NCBI RefSeq assembly: GCF_000721605.1
Contig: NZ_JOIZ01000008.1
Span: 1-64,000 of the forward strand
Origin: Streptomyces sp. NRRL S-37
GTDB taxonomy: Bacteria; Actinomycetota; Actinomycetes; Streptomycetales; Streptomycetaceae
Direction of reading: 5' to 3'
Length of the DNA: 64,000 bases
Positions 38,570 to 47,177 of the stretch are shown piece after piece (positions within the stretch are counted from its first letter, which is position 1; each line of letters starts with the position of its first letter). A program made the translations under genes and the position numbers. Under the pieces are notes generated by a model. It was not told where the DNA came from. It searched no databases and saw only the letters and a list, made by a program, of their open reading frames with translations.

Positions 38570-39640
38570 ATGGTCCGTGCGGGGAGTGCCGGCGTGACGG
38601 CCGGGCCGACGCTGGCGGTGGTGGCCCGTGAGGCGGGGGTGTCCGTACCGACCGCGTCCAAGGTGGTCAACGGCCGCGAGGACGTGGCTCCCGAGACCCG
38701 CCGCCGCGTCACCGAGGCACTGGACCGGCTCGGGTACATCAGGAGACCCCGGTTCGACGGCGGGAGGGCGCCGCGTCTGGTGGACCTCGTGGTCCACTCG
38801 CTGGAGACCTCCGGGTCGGGCGCGGTGCTGCACGGCGCGGAGGAGGCGGCGGACGACGCGGGGCTCGAGCTCGTCGTCTCGGCGGCCCTGACGCGGAGCC
38901 GCGCGGAGCGGCCGGAACGTCCGGAGCGGGGCTGGCTGGACAAACTCGTCCTGCGGGGTTCGTCGGGGGTGCTGTTCCACCTGGCGGAGCTGAGCGACCC
39001 GCAGTACGCGTGGCTCAGGCAGCACCGCATCCCGTTCGTGATGATCGACCCGGTGCTCGAACCGCCATCGGATGCCGTCTCGGTCGGGGCGGCGGACTGG
39101 CGGGGCGGGGTGACGGCGACCGAGCACCTGCTGGCCCTGGGGCACGAGCGCATCGCGGTCGTGGCCGGTCACCGGCACACGCTGTGCGCCGACGCGCGGA
39201 TCGCCGGTTACCGCTCGGCCCTCGCGGCGGCTGGCGTGCGGCACCGCCCCGAGTACGTCCGGCACGCCGATTCCGGTGAGGGCGCGGCCGGCCGCAGCGT
39301 GCGCGAACTCCTCGATCTGCCCGAGCCGCCCACGGCCGTCTTCGTCTGCGCGGACCGGATGGCGCTGGACGTCTACGAGGCCCTGGCCGAGCGGGGTCTG
39401 CGCGTACCGGACGACATGAGCGTGGTCGGCTACGACGACCTGCCCGAGGCCCGCTGGCTCACCCCGGCCCTGACCACGGTCCGCCGGCCGCTGTCCGAGA
39501 TGGCGGCGACGGCCCTGCGGCTGCTGCTGCGCATGATGGACGGCCACCACCCGGAGAGCACCCGCACGGAGCTGTCGACCCGGCTGGTGGAACGCGCCAG
39601 CACGGCGCCGCCCGGACCCCGTCCGGACGGCCACGGCTGA
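38570..39640 (+). CDS. LacI family transcriptional regulator
   Basis: A 356-residue sugar-type repressor. The helix-turn-helix is LAVVAREAGVSVPTASKVVN with the hinge helix RRRVTEALDRLGYIRRP, followed by a periplasmic-binding-like domain: DLVVHSLETSGSGAVLHGAE, FVMIDPVLEPPSDAVSVGAA, HERIAVVAGHRHT, and VFVCADRMALDVYEALAERG, ending VVGYDDLPEARWLTPALTTV. ATG at 38570 has a modest ribosome site (GAGGTGGG). The operator at 38536 overlaps its promoter. It is probably responsive to a sugar, but no carbohydrate transporter lies next to it; the divergent gene encodes an esterase. Confidence 0.93.
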   Translation: MVRAGSAGVTAGPTLAVVAREAGVSVPTASKVVNGREDVAPETRRRVTEALDRLGYIRRPRFDGGRAPRLVDLVVHSLETSGSGAVLHGAEEAADDAGLELVVSAALTRSRAERPERPERGWLDKLVLRGSSGVLFHLAELSDPQYAWLRQHRIPFVMIDPVLEPPSDAVSVGAADWRGGVTATEHLLALGHERIAVVAGHRHTLCADARIAGYRSALAAAGVRHRPEYVRHADSGEGAAGRSVRELLDLPEPPTAVFVCADRMALDVYEALAERGLRVPDDMSVVGYDDLPEARWLTPALTTVRRPLSEMAATALRLLLRMMDGHHPESTRTELSTRLVERASTAPPGPRPDGHG

Positions 39641-40073
39641 CGGACGGGACGCCACCGTCCCCGGCCCGGGCACGCCCCGGCGTCCGGGCCGACCCCCAGG
39701 AACCCGGCAGCCCCTCCGCCCCGGACACAGCCCGGCGCCCGGCCGACTCCTCGACCCCGCCTTCCTCCCCCGATCCGGGCACGCCCCGGCGTCCGGCTGC
39801 CTCCGGGACTCCGGAGCCCGCCTCCCGGAAGGCGGCCGGGCGGGACCGGGGAGCGGCGCTCCGCCCGGTACGGCGTGACGCAGTTCACGGCGGCATGCGG
39901 CCCGATCTTGGAATGCGCGGCTCGTCGTTCTTGCTCCCCTTCTTATGGGCTTCCCCTGTCCCGGGGTGCGCGGGGCAATGGCGCTCAGCGCGTCCGGCCA
40001 CGAGAGCCGGGGCGACCTCGGTCCTTCCCCTCCCTCGATCCGGCCCGCTGTCTTCGAAAGGTTTCCCCGCACC
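39641..40073. other. 433-base gap with direct repeats
   Basis: Between the LacI and MFS genes. It holds two copies of a 22-base repeat (39666-39687 and 39775-39796, both starting CCGGGCACGCCCCGGCGTCC) with a diverged middle copy, and then sequence leading to the MFS promoter (GAAAGGTTTCCCC before ATG 40074). No supported coding sequence is seen. Confidence 0.6.
39666..39796. repeat. pair of 22-bp direct repeats
   Basis: Identical 22-base copies at 39666-39687 and 39775-39796, spaced 109 bases start to start. The element is itself rich in CCGG/CGGG pairing and could fold into a hairpin. It lies after the LacI gene end and may act in termination or be a remnant of an extragenic repeat family. 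Confidence 0.7.
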
Positions 40074-41300
40074 ATGCCACTGGCTCTGCTGGCCCTCGCC
40101 GTCGTCGCGTTCGGCCTCGGCACGACCGAGTTCGCCACGATGGGGCTGCTGCCCCAGATCGCCGACGGGGTCGGCGTCTCCGTACCGGACGCCGGCAATC
40201 TCGTCTCGGCCTACGCGCTCGGCGTCGTCGTCGGCGCCCCCGTGCTGACGGGCATCGGCGCGCGCGTCCCCCACAAGCGGCTGCTCCTGCTCCTGTCCGG
40301 GCTGTTCGTGATCGGCAACGTCGCGTCCGCGCTCGCCCCCACCTACGGCCTGCTCTTCGGCGCGCGCTTCCTGACGGGGCTGCCGCACGGGGCGCTGTTC
40401 GGCGTGGGCGCCGTCGTGGCCTCCCGGCTGGTCGCCCCCGAGCGGGCCGCGCGCGCCGTCTCGAAGATGTTCCTCGGACTCACCGTCGCGAACATCGTCG
40501 GCGTCCCGGCCGGTACGGCCCTGGGCCAGCACCTGGGCTGGCGGTCGGCCTTCCTCGCGATCGCCGTCATCGGCCTCGCCGCCCTCGCCGCGCTGGCCCT
40601 CTTCGTCCCCCACCAGCCCCGCGGCGGTCAGTCCGGCATCCGGCACGAGCTGCGGGCGATGGGCAACCGGCAGGTCGCGATCGGCCTGGCCGTCGCCGTG
40701 GTGGGATTCGGCGGCTTCTTCGCCGTCTACAGCTACCTGGTGCCCATCCTGACGAACGTGACGGGCATCTCCGAGTCCTCCACCACCCTGGTCCTCGCGC
40801 TCTACGGCGTCGGCATGACGCTCGGCACGCTGGTCGCGGGCCCGCTCACGGACCGCGCCCTGCGCCCGACGCTGTACGCGGGGCTCGCCCTGCTCGCCGC
40901 GTCGCTGGTGGTGTTCTCCTTCGCCGTCCACAGCACCTGGGCCGCCCTGGTGACGATCACCTTCATCGGCGCGCTGGGCTCCCTCATCACCACGCCCGTC
41001 CAGATGCTGCTCATGGCCAAGGCGAAGGACGCCCCGACGATGGCGGCGGCCTCCAACCACTCCGCCTTCAACCTGGCCAACGCGGGCGGCGCCTGGCTCG
41101 GCGGGCTGGCCCTCTCGGCGGGCTGGGGCTGGACCTCCCCCGCCCTGGTCGGCGCCGCCCTCGCCGTGGCCGGCCTCGGCCTCGCCCTCGCCGGCGGCCT
41201 CCTCAACCGGGACGGCGGCCGCTCCGAGGTGATCACCTCGTCCGGCGCCGGTGCCCCGGCGGAGGCCGGTCAGGTCACGGCGGCCCACCGCCCGCACTGA
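40074..41300 (+). CDS. MFS exporter, DHA1 family
   Basis: A 408-residue twelve-helix transporter of the drug:H+ antiporter-1 type. Helix 1 has the signature LGTTEFATMGLLPQIADGVG seen in arabinose and chloramphenicol exporters (Cml/AraJ-like), then GAPVLTGIGARVPHKRLLLL in the loop 2-3 region, and FLTGLPHGALFGVGAVVAS in helix 4. The second half repeats with GVGMTLGTLVAGPLTDRALR. ATG at 40074 follows GAAAGG; longer upstream starts give no family-like sequence. The substrate is not predictable. A perfect 17-bp terminator hairpin lies 60 bases after its stop. Confidence 0.9.
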   Translation: MPLALLALAVVAFGLGTTEFATMGLLPQIADGVGVSVPDAGNLVSAYALGVVVGAPVLTGIGARVPHKRLLLLLSGLFVIGNVASALAPTYGLLFGARFLTGLPHGALFGVGAVVASRLVAPERAARAVSKMFLGLTVANIVGVPAGTALGQHLGWRSAFLAIAVIGLAALAALALFVPHQPRGGQSGIRHELRAMGNRQVAIGLAVAVVGFGGFFAVYSYLVPILTNVTGISESSTTLVLALYGVGMTLGTLVAGPLTDRALRPTLYAGLALLAASLVVFSFAVHSTWAALVTITFIGALGSLITTPVQMLLMAKAKDAPTMAAASNHSAFNLANAGGAWLGGLALSAGWGWTSPALVGAALAVAGLGLALAGGLLNRDGGRSEVITSSGAGAPAEAGQVTAAHRPH

Positions 41301-41360
41301 CCCGCACGGGGGACGGCCGCCGCCCGGAGCCGTCCCCCGGCCGGTGGAACACGCCGGCAC

Positions 41361-41402
41361 AGCGCGGTCCCGGAGCCTGTCCGACGGCTCCGGGACCGCG
41401 CT
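41361..41402 (+). terminator. 17-bp stem terminator after the MFS gene
   Basis: AGCGCGGTCCCGGAGCC (41361-41377) and its exact complement (41386-41402) flank an eight-base loop, followed by TTAG. This is the most stable simple hairpin in the window and should stop the MFS transcript. Confidence 0.9.
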
Positions 41403-41503
41403 TTAGCAGACCGGAACACGCCCGTAGACCACTTTCCCCCGGAGTCAGCCGCCCGGGTGACTTCCTGCTCGGGGGCGCTCACGACCGCCTCTAGGCTGCG
41501 CGC

Positions 41504-42241
41504 GTGAGCAACGACGTGACGAGCGCGCCGGCGGGTACGGATCCCCCGGATGAGGACGGCGCCCCCTCCCTCCCGTGGCTCCGGCGTGCGGCACTGCGGG
41601 TCCGCGACGCCGCCGCGGGCTCGTGGGCGATCACCCTCCTGCTCCTGGCCGATCTCGTGACCGTTCTCGGGGCGGGCGCCGTCTGGCTGGCGCTCGGCGG
41701 GGACGCCGCGGTGGTCGGCGTGACCGCGGCGGCGCTGCTGGCGTTCGCCACCGCCATGCTGCCGCTGATCGCGCGCCGCGGCCCGGACGGGCAGCCCCCG
41801 TTGTGGCCGCCGTTCGTCCTGGTGGTGATCCCGCTGGCCGTACTGGCGGTAGGACTGCCGTCCTGGGGCATCTGGGCGGTCCTGGAGAGCCGCCCCGTGG
41901 ACGTGACGAACCGCGTGAGGCTCGACGTCGCCCCTCCTCTGGTGAACGGCGACACCGTCCACGCCTCCCTGCACACCGACGACCCGAAACCGCGGCTCGC
42001 CCTCACCTTCGACGTCGCCCCGCACGACCCCGCCGCCCCGGTGTGCGTGCCCGGCACCGAGCTGACCGTGACCTCCACGGCGGGCGCCGGGAAGGAACAG
42101 GTGCGGACGGGCGTCCCCGGCACGGAGTTCACCTTCGCCCTGGGGCGAGGCATGACCGATGTCGAGCTGTCCGTCCTGATCGACGCCGAGCAGGGCTGCG
42201 AAGTGGACCTGTCCGTCGCCTCCGCGTACCTGGACGACTAG
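41504..42241 (+). CDS. two- to three-helix membrane protein with outer beta domain
   Basis: A 245-residue protein. The N-terminal 40 residues are polar, then helices lie at about 43-63 (AITLLLLADLVTVLGAGAVW), 67-88 (DAAVVGVTAAALLAFATAML) and 103-127 (FVLVVIPLAVLAVGLPSWGI). Residues 130-245 are a soluble beta-rich region (VTNRVRLDVAPPLVNGDTVH, PVCVPGTELTVTSTAG), probably outside. No family is recognised. GTG at 41504 begins VSNDVTSAPAG. The next gene, for a solute-binding lipoprotein, starts 14 bases after its stop. A paired function in ligand sensing is possible but not shown. Confidence 0.75.
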   Translation: MSNDVTSAPAGTDPPDEDGAPSLPWLRRAALRVRDAAAGSWAITLLLLADLVTVLGAGAVWLALGGDAAVVGVTAAALLAFATAMLPLIARRGPDGQPPLWPPFVLVVIPLAVLAVGLPSWGIWAVLESRPVDVTNRVRLDVAPPLVNGDTVHASLHTDDPKPRLALTFDVAPHDPAAPVCVPGTELTVTSTAGAGKEQVRTGVPGTEFTFALGRGMTDVELSVLIDAEQGCEVDLSVASAYLDD

Positions 42242-42254
42242 GAGAAGAAGGCCA

Positions 42255-43160
42255 GTGACAGCGAAAACGCATCCTCCGCGCCGCCCCCGCCCCCTCCGCT
42301 CCCGCGGTCGCCGGTGCGCGCGGGTCATGGCGGCCGCCGCCCTGCTGTTCACCGTCGCGGCCTGCGGGTGGACGGCGGACGGGGCGGACCAGGAGTCCTC
42401 CCTCACCGGCACCGTCTACATCGGCGGCAAGACCGACCAACCGGGGTTCAACCTCCACAGCGGGCACACCGACCGCGGCTTCGAGCCGGACCTGGCCGCC
42501 TACCTCGGCAAACGGATCGGCTTCACACCGAGGTGGCACGACGTGGTGTCCGCCAAACGGGAGCAGGAACTCGTCGACAAGTCGTCGGCGCTGGTCATCG
42601 GCACGTACTCGATCACCCCGCGGCGCGACGAGCAGGTCGACTTCGTGGGGCCCTACTTCGTCACCAAGCAGGCGTTCCTGGTCCGCGCGGACTACGACGG
42701 CATCAAGACGGAGAAGGACGTCGCGAACAAGGTGATCTGCACGGTCGAGGGCTCGACGTCGGCCCTCGCCGCGCTGCCCGGCGGCGCGACACCGCACACG
42801 GAGAGCGACTACTCGACGTGCGTGCGCAAGGTCCAGCAGGGCGATGTCGACGCCGTGTTCACCGACGAGGCGCTGCTCTACGGATACGTGGAGCAGCAGA
42901 AGAACAGCGCCACGCCCGTCAAGGTCGTGCCCGACGTCTCGTTCGGCAACATCAACAGGTACGGCATCGCGCTGCCGGAGGGCCGCCGGGGCGACTGCGA
43001 CAAGCTGCGGGACGCCCTGCGCCGCTACATCACCGACGAGTGGGCCAGCGATGTGAAGGCCCAACTGCCCGCGCTGGTCGCCGCCTATCCGGGTGACTGG
43101 GAGAACCGCTTCCGTCCCGAGCCGCAGGACGTGAACACGTACTCCTCCTGCAAGGAGTGA
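42255..43160 (+). CDS. solute-binding lipoprotein, SBP family 3 (amino-acid type)
   Basis: A 301-residue lipoprotein: Arg-rich start, hydrophobic core and lipobox TVAACG (Cys37). The type-2 binding domain shows in GFEPDLAAYLGKRIGFTPRW, VIGTYSITPRRDEQVDFVGP, ICTVEGSTSALAALPGG, and VQQGDVDAVFTDEALLYGYV. These are amino-acid ABC binding-protein motifs. No permease or ATPase gene is next to it, so it is an orphan and may sense rather than import. GTG at 42255 begins VTAKTHPPR. It is coupled to the membrane protein upstream. An extra Cys pair occurs at CTVEG and DYSTC. Confidence 0.85.
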   Translation: MTAKTHPPRRPRPLRSRGRRCARVMAAAALLFTVAACGWTADGADQESSLTGTVYIGGKTDQPGFNLHSGHTDRGFEPDLAAYLGKRIGFTPRWHDVVSAKREQELVDKSSALVIGTYSITPRRDEQVDFVGPYFVTKQAFLVRADYDGIKTEKDVANKVICTVEGSTSALAALPGGATPHTESDYSTCVRKVQQGDVDAVFTDEALLYGYVEQQKNSATPVKVVPDVSFGNINRYGIALPEGRRGDCDKLRDALRRYITDEWASDVKAQLPALVAAYPGDWENRFRPEPQDVNTYSSCKE

Positions 43161-43817
43161 TCAACGGGCGGTGGCCCAGGTGATCCCGCCGCGCAGATGG
43201 GCGCGGAAGGCGGGGTCGTCGTAGGCCTCGGCGGCGTGGCCAAGGGCGGTGTAGAAGACGCGGCCGGCGCCCTGCTCGCGGCACCAGGCCAGCGGGTGGT
43301 CCTCGCCCATGCCGCCGCCGTCGTACGACGACTCGTCGGCGCGGAGCAGGACCCGGACCGCTCCGCGGGGGTTGGTGCGGAAGTCGTACCACTCGTCGGT
43401 GAACTCCCAGACGGCGGGCAAATGCCGGGTCGCCGGGTGGTCGTGGTCCTCGGTCAGGGCGCGGCCCGGCTGGAAGGCGGGGTGCCGGTCGAAGCGGGCG
43501 CCGAGGAGTTCGCCGTAGTACGGCCAGTCGTACTCCGTGCAGGCGGCGGCGTGCACGCCCACGAACCCGCCGCCCGCCTCGACGTACGCCGCGAGCCGCC
43601 GCCGCCCGGCCGGGGTGAGCACCTCGCCGCTGGTGGAGAGGAAGACGACGGCGGCGTAGCGGTCGAGCGGTTCCTCGAAGGCGGCCGGGTCCTCGGTGGC
43701 GTCGACGGTGAAGCCGCCGAGGGCGCGCAGGGCGGCGACGCCGGCGGGGATGGAGTCGTGCCGGTAGTCGGTGGTGCGGGTGTACACGAGGAGCGCGGGG
43801 CGTGCGGGAGCGGCCAT
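43161..43817 (-). CDS. ThuA-like protein
   Basis: A 218-residue soluble protein with the ThuA fold, related to class I glutamine amidotransferases: ALLVYTRTTDYRHDSIPAGV, VVFLSTSGEVLTPAGRRRLA, GGGFVGVHAAACTEYDWPYY, GARFDRHPAFQPG, and GAGRVFYTALGHAAEAYDDP. ThuA is linked to trehalose use in rhizobia; many homologs have unknown substrates, often in sugar-related contexts. No trehalose gene is nearby. ATG at 43815-43817 is well placed. It converges with the lipoprotein gene and is divergent from the NADAR gene, with only 72 bases between starts. Confidence 0.9.
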   Translation of the reverse strand: MAAPARPALLVYTRTTDYRHDSIPAGVAALRALGGFTVDATEDPAAFEEPLDRYAAVVFLSTSGEVLTPAGRRRLAAYVEAGGGFVGVHAAACTEYDWPYYGELLGARFDRHPAFQPGRALTEDHDHPATRHLPAVWEFTDEWYDFRTNPRGAVRVLLRADESSYDGGGMGEDHPLAWCREQGAGRVFYTALGHAAEAYDDPAFRAHLRGGITWATAR

Positions 43818-43889
43818 GGGCGGGAGCCTATGCGGCGGGCGCCGGCACCTCGGTACCGGGAGGGGGTCGCGGTCCTCCAGAATGTGCGG

Positions 43890-45011
43890 ATGATCGGCAA
43901 CCGGGTCACCTACCGCATGGCGGACGGCGTACGCGTCCCCGGGACGTGGCGGCACGTCTTCATCCGCAACAGGGGCTACCACCTGACCGACCTGTTCGTC
44001 TACGCGGACGGGCTCGTCGACTGCTGGGGGCTGGTCACCCTGGAGGAGTTCGAGGAGGAGCTGCGCGGCGGACGGGTGGCGACCGCACTGCCCGAGGGCG
44101 GCCGGGCGTTCGCCCACGAGCTGGCCGAGTGGGAGTTCGGCGAGCCGCGCACATGGCTCACCCCCGAAGCGCTGATGGGCGAGGTACGCGACACCGTCGA
44201 CCGGCTCAACGGGCGCCCGGACTCGACGGACCGCTGCCTGGCCGCCGTCGACGCGTTCCTGGCCGACCGGACCGAGGAAAAACGGGCCGCCGCCCGTGCC
44301 GCCTACTTCGCGATTCCCGGGACACGGCGCCCCTACGCGCTGGGCGACATGCACGAGAAGGACCGGCCGTTGTGGATCCTGGTGCACGGGCCCGACGGGT
44401 CCGGCGGCCATCGGCCGGACGAGGGGATCACGCGGGAGGAGTACGAGGAGGCGCTCGCCTACTTCGAGGAAGAGGCGCGGGAGAGGGCCGGACGGCGCGC
44501 GTCCGGCCCGGCCGACGGGCCGGTGACCGCCGTCGCCCCTGCGGTCCACCTCCACCAGACTCACACGCCCGAGCCGCTGGACGACCCCGGCACGAGGGCC
44601 CTGCGCAACGACTACCCGGCCCCCGTCACCGTCGACGGGACCACCTTCCCCACGGTCGCCCACGCCTACTGGGCCCTGTCCGCAGCCGACCCCGCCGTCC
44701 GGGAAGCGGTCGCCGGGGCGGGGAACGCCTTCGCCGCACGCGGCCTGGCGGCCGCCGCCGGCCCGCGCGAGGGCTGGGAGCAGGCCCGTACGGCCGTGAT
44801 GACCCGCCTGCTGCGGGCCAAGTACGCCCAGCATCCGGACCTGGCCGGCATCCTCCTGTCCACGGGTGACGCGACGCTCGTCTACGACGACATCGAGTCG
44901 GGCTTCTGGGGTGACAACGGCGGGCGCGGCCGGAACTGGACGGGCCGCCTGCTGGAGCTGGTCCGCTCCGAACTGCACGCCGGACGGGCGGGCTGCCTGC
45001 CCGGGGCGTGA
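43890..45011 (+). CDS. DUF7638-like / NADAR two-domain protein
   Basis: A 373-residue protein with two parts. Residues 1-170 (VPGTWRHVFIRNRGYHLTDL, DLFVYADGLVDCWGLVTLEE, FAIPGTRRPYALGDMHEKDR) are a module common in actinobacteria, DUF7638 in my recollection. Residues about 230-368 are a NADAR domain (LRNDYPAPVTVDGTTFPTVA, RLLRAKYAQHPDLAGILLST, VYDDIESGFWGDNGGRGRNW). NADAR proteins cleave N-glycosidic ADP-ribose bonds, including from guanine nucleobases of ADP-ribosylated DNA. The fusion is thus a candidate for ADP-ribose removal or NAD-linked repair. ATG at 43890 is likely; GTG 43884 is an alternative. Confidence 0.85.
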   Translation: MIGNRVTYRMADGVRVPGTWRHVFIRNRGYHLTDLFVYADGLVDCWGLVTLEEFEEELRGGRVATALPEGGRAFAHELAEWEFGEPRTWLTPEALMGEVRDTVDRLNGRPDSTDRCLAAVDAFLADRTEEKRAAARAAYFAIPGTRRPYALGDMHEKDRPLWILVHGPDGSGGHRPDEGITREEYEEALAYFEEEARERAGRRASGPADGPVTAVAPAVHLHQTHTPEPLDDPGTRALRNDYPAPVTVDGTTFPTVAHAYWALSAADPAVREAVAGAGNAFAARGLAAAAGPREGWEQARTAVMTRLLRAKYAQHPDLAGILLSTGDATLVYDDIESGFWGDNGGRGRNWTGRLLELVRSELHAGRAGCLPGA

Positions 45012-45077
45012 GCGTCGCCCGGCGGATGTCCGTTTCCTTCAAGACCGGGCCGGCGGGGCGGCCCTACGGTGGGCCGC

Positions 45078-45482
45078 ATGAGTGCACGATTCGATGCCAT
45101 CGGGATGGTCGTCTCCGACATGGCCGCCTCCGTCGCCTTCTACCGGCGTCTCGGGTTCGCCTTTCCGGAGGGGGCCGAGGAGCAGGGACACGTGGAGGCC
45201 GCACTGCCGGGCGGGCTGCGGCTGCTGCTGGACACGGAGGAGGTGGTCCGGTCCTTCCACACGGGATGGGAGCCTCCGCCGGGCGGGGGCAGGACCTCAC
45301 TGGCGCTGCGGTGCGACAGCCCCGCGGAGGTCGACGCGCTCTTCGCGGAGACGGTCGGCGCCGGGAGCGGTTTCGAGCTCGAGCCGTGGGACGCGGTGTG
45401 GGGGCAGCGGTACGCCGTCCTCCTCGACCCGGACGGGAACGGGGTGGACCTGTTCGCGCCGCTGGCCCCGAGCGGTCAGTAG
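45078..45482 (+). CDS. VOC family (glyoxalase-like) protein
   Basis: A 134-residue protein of the vicinal-oxygen-chelate fold with paired beta-alpha-beta-beta-beta units: [20 protein letters not shown] at the start and [17 protein letters not shown] at the end. The conserved metal positions are only partly filled (Glu-containing [14 protein letters not shown]; Asp-Leu in the last strand), so it might bind a ligand rather than catalyse. ATG at 45078 (MSARFDAIG). Its 3-prime end overlaps the convergent AraC gene by 186 bases. Confidence 0.88.
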   Translation: MSARFDAIGMVVSDMAASVAFYRRLGFAFPEGAEEQGHVEAALPGGLRLLLDTEEVVRSFHTGWEPPPGGGRTSLALRCDSPAEVDALFAETVGAGSGFELEPWDAVWGQRYAVLLDPDGNGVDLFAPLAPSGQ

Positions 45483-46151
45483 CCCGCGCGGCGGCAGGCC
45501 CGTCAGCTCCCGTACCTCACGGGAGAGGTGAGCCTGGTCCGCGTAGCCGGTCCGGGCGGCCGTCTCCGCGAGGGGGACGCCCGTCCGGGCCAGGGCGAGG
45601 GCACGGCGCATCCGGAGGATGCGGGCCAGGGTCTTCGGGCCGTAACCGAACGCGGCCAGCGAACGGCGGTGCAGCCGGCGGGCGCCCACACCCAGTTCGT
45701 CGGCGGTGGCGGCGACCGGGCGGCCCGCGTCGAGGGCGGTGACCAGGCGGCCGAGCAGGGGGTCGGGCGGGGGTGTCTCCGCCGCCCGGCGCAGGGCCAG
45801 GTCCTCCAGGGCGTGCGCCGGATCGTCCGCCGCGTTCACGCGGGCGGTCATGCGGCGCACGTCGGCCGCCGGCCACAGGTCGGACAGGTCGACGCGGAGG
45901 TTGCGCAGCTCGTGGGCGGGCACCCCGAGCAGGGCGGGCGCGGTGCCGGGAGGGAAGCGGACGCCCGCCCAGGCGCTCGGCCGGCCTTCGGTGAGGTGGG
46001 CACGGGTGTCGGGGCCGGCGACCAGCAGGCGGCCCTCGTTCCAGAGCAGGTCCATGCAGCCGTCGGGGAGCACCCGGCCGTCCTCGCCCCCGGAGGGGGT
46101 GTGCGTCCACACGACCGCGCCCGTCAGCCGCGACGCCCGCTCCCCGTACAC
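45297..46151 (-). CDS. AraC family regulator with overlapping tail
   Basis: A 284-residue regulator. The N-terminal half ([40 protein letters not shown]) is the DUF6597-like ligand module and the C-terminal helix-turn-helix pair is [20 protein letters not shown] with [15 protein letters not shown]. The fold should end near residue 222, but the frame stays open for about 62 more codons across the antisense of the VOC gene, stopping at 45297. That tail is Pro/Arg/Glu rich and has no similarity to AraC proteins; a frameshift or sequence error near 45480 is possible. Start [11 protein letters not shown] at 46149-46151. Confidence 0.82.
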   Translation of the reverse strand: MYGERASRLTGAVVWTHTPSGGEDGRVLPDGCMDLLWNEGRLLVAGPDTRAHLTEGRPSAWAGVRFPPGTAPALLGVPAHELRNLRVDLSDLWPAADVRRMTARVNAADDPAHALEDLALRRAAETPPPDPLLGRLVTALDAGRPVAATADELGVGARRLHRRSLAAFGYGPKTLARILRMRRALALARTGVPLAETAARTGYADQAHLSREVRELTGLPPRGLLTARGQRREQVHPVPVRVEEDGVPLPPHRVPRLELETAPGADRLREERVDLRGAVAPQRQ

Positions 46152-46160
46152 GCCCCCAGG

Positions 46161-47096
46161 CTACGCCGCCCGGTTCCGCCACTCCTGCGGGCTGACCCCG
46201 TAGGCCCGTTTGAAGGCCGTGGACAGGGCGAACGCGCTGCCGTAGCCGACCTGGCGGGCGATCGCGCCGAGGGTGTCGTCGGTGTCGCGGAGGCGGTCCG
46301 CGGCGAGGGCGAGGCGCCAGCCGGTGAGGTACGTCATCGGGGGTTCGCCGACGAGTCCGGTGAAGCGGCGGGCGAGGGCGGCGCGGGAGACCCCGGCCTT
46401 CGCGGCGAGCGCGGCGACCGTCCACGGGTGGGCGGGGTCGTTCTGGAGCAGGCGGACGACCGGACCCACCACCGGGTCGCCCTGGGCGCGGTACCAGGCG
46501 GGCGGCTCCGCCTCCGGGCGGGCGAACCAGGCGCGCAACGCGGCGATGACCAGCAGGTCGAGCAGCCGGTCCAGGACGATCTCCTGGCCGGGGGCGTCGC
46601 GCACGATCTCCTCGCCGAGGAACGGCGTGAGCGGGCAGTCCCACACGTCGGTGGTGAGGGAGAGCAGCGGCGGCAGCGCGTCCAGGAGCCGGCCGCCGAT
46701 CTCGCCCCGCATCTGATAGGTGCCGATCAGCATCACCGTCCCGCCGTCCGGCCGGTGGCCCCAGGTGCGGACGCCCAGGTCCATGACGCCGTTCAGGGGG
46801 CGTCCGTCGGGGTGGTGGCACGCGCCGCCGGGCAGGATCAGCGCCTGCGGGGGCGTGGCCGGGTCGTCGGCGCAGGTGTACGGGTCGGGGCCGCGCGCGA
46901 TGGCGAGGTCGCCGGGGCGCAGCCGGAGGCGCTCTCCCCCGTCCGGGACGACCCACGCCTCGCCGCGGACCGGCAGCATCAGTGTCAGGGGGGCGCGGTC
47001 CTCCACGCGGATCGCCCACGGCGGGTCGAGACAGGCCCTGATCATGAACGCGCCCCGGGCGCGCGGACCCTCGAGCAGGCCGGTGAGAGCGTCCAT
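46161..47096 (-). CDS. AraC family regulator with cupin domain
   Basis: A 311-residue regulator. Residues 20-190 form a cupin_6-type sensor (APLTLMLPVRGEAWVVPDGG, RLRPGDLAIARGPDPYTCAD). The helix-turn-helix pair lies at about 205-305: WTVAALAAKAGVSRAALARR and LGAIARQVGYGSAFALSTAF, ending KRAYGVSPQEWRNRAA. Divergent from the NAD(P)-binding reductase gene, 81 bases apart, an arrangement common for this subfamily, which likely controls its neighbour. ATG at 47094-47096. The preceding minus-strand AraC gene follows 9 bases after its stop, a tandem of two unrelated AraC types. Confidence 0.92.
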   Translation of the reverse strand: MDALTGLLEGPRARGAFMIRACLDPPWAIRVEDRAPLTLMLPVRGEAWVVPDGGERLRLRPGDLAIARGPDPYTCADDPATPPQALILPGGACHHPDGRPLNGVMDLGVRTWGHRPDGGTVMLIGTYQMRGEIGGRLLDALPPLLSLTTDVWDCPLTPFLGEEIVRDAPGQEIVLDRLLDLLVIAALRAWFARPEAEPPAWYRAQGDPVVGPVVRLLQNDPAHPWTVAALAAKAGVSRAALARRFTGLVGEPPMTYLTGWRLALAADRLRDTDDTLGAIARQVGYGSAFALSTAFKRAYGVSPQEWRNRAA

Positions 47097-47177
47097 GGGG
47101 TCAGCGTAGACGCGGGCTCATGGGAACGAGCCGTTCGGCGATGGTTCCGTGCGGTGTGCGGGAGTTGACTCGTCGGT

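Noticed and set aside
39641..39900. Possible coding sequence in the LacI-MFS gap
   Set aside because: The frames are driven by direct repeats and CCGG-rich sequence; no ribosome site or family match.
43161..44978. Minus-strand extension of ThuA to 605 codons
   Set aside because: The extra 380 codons are antisense to the NADAR gene; ATG 43817 gives a full-length ThuA protein.
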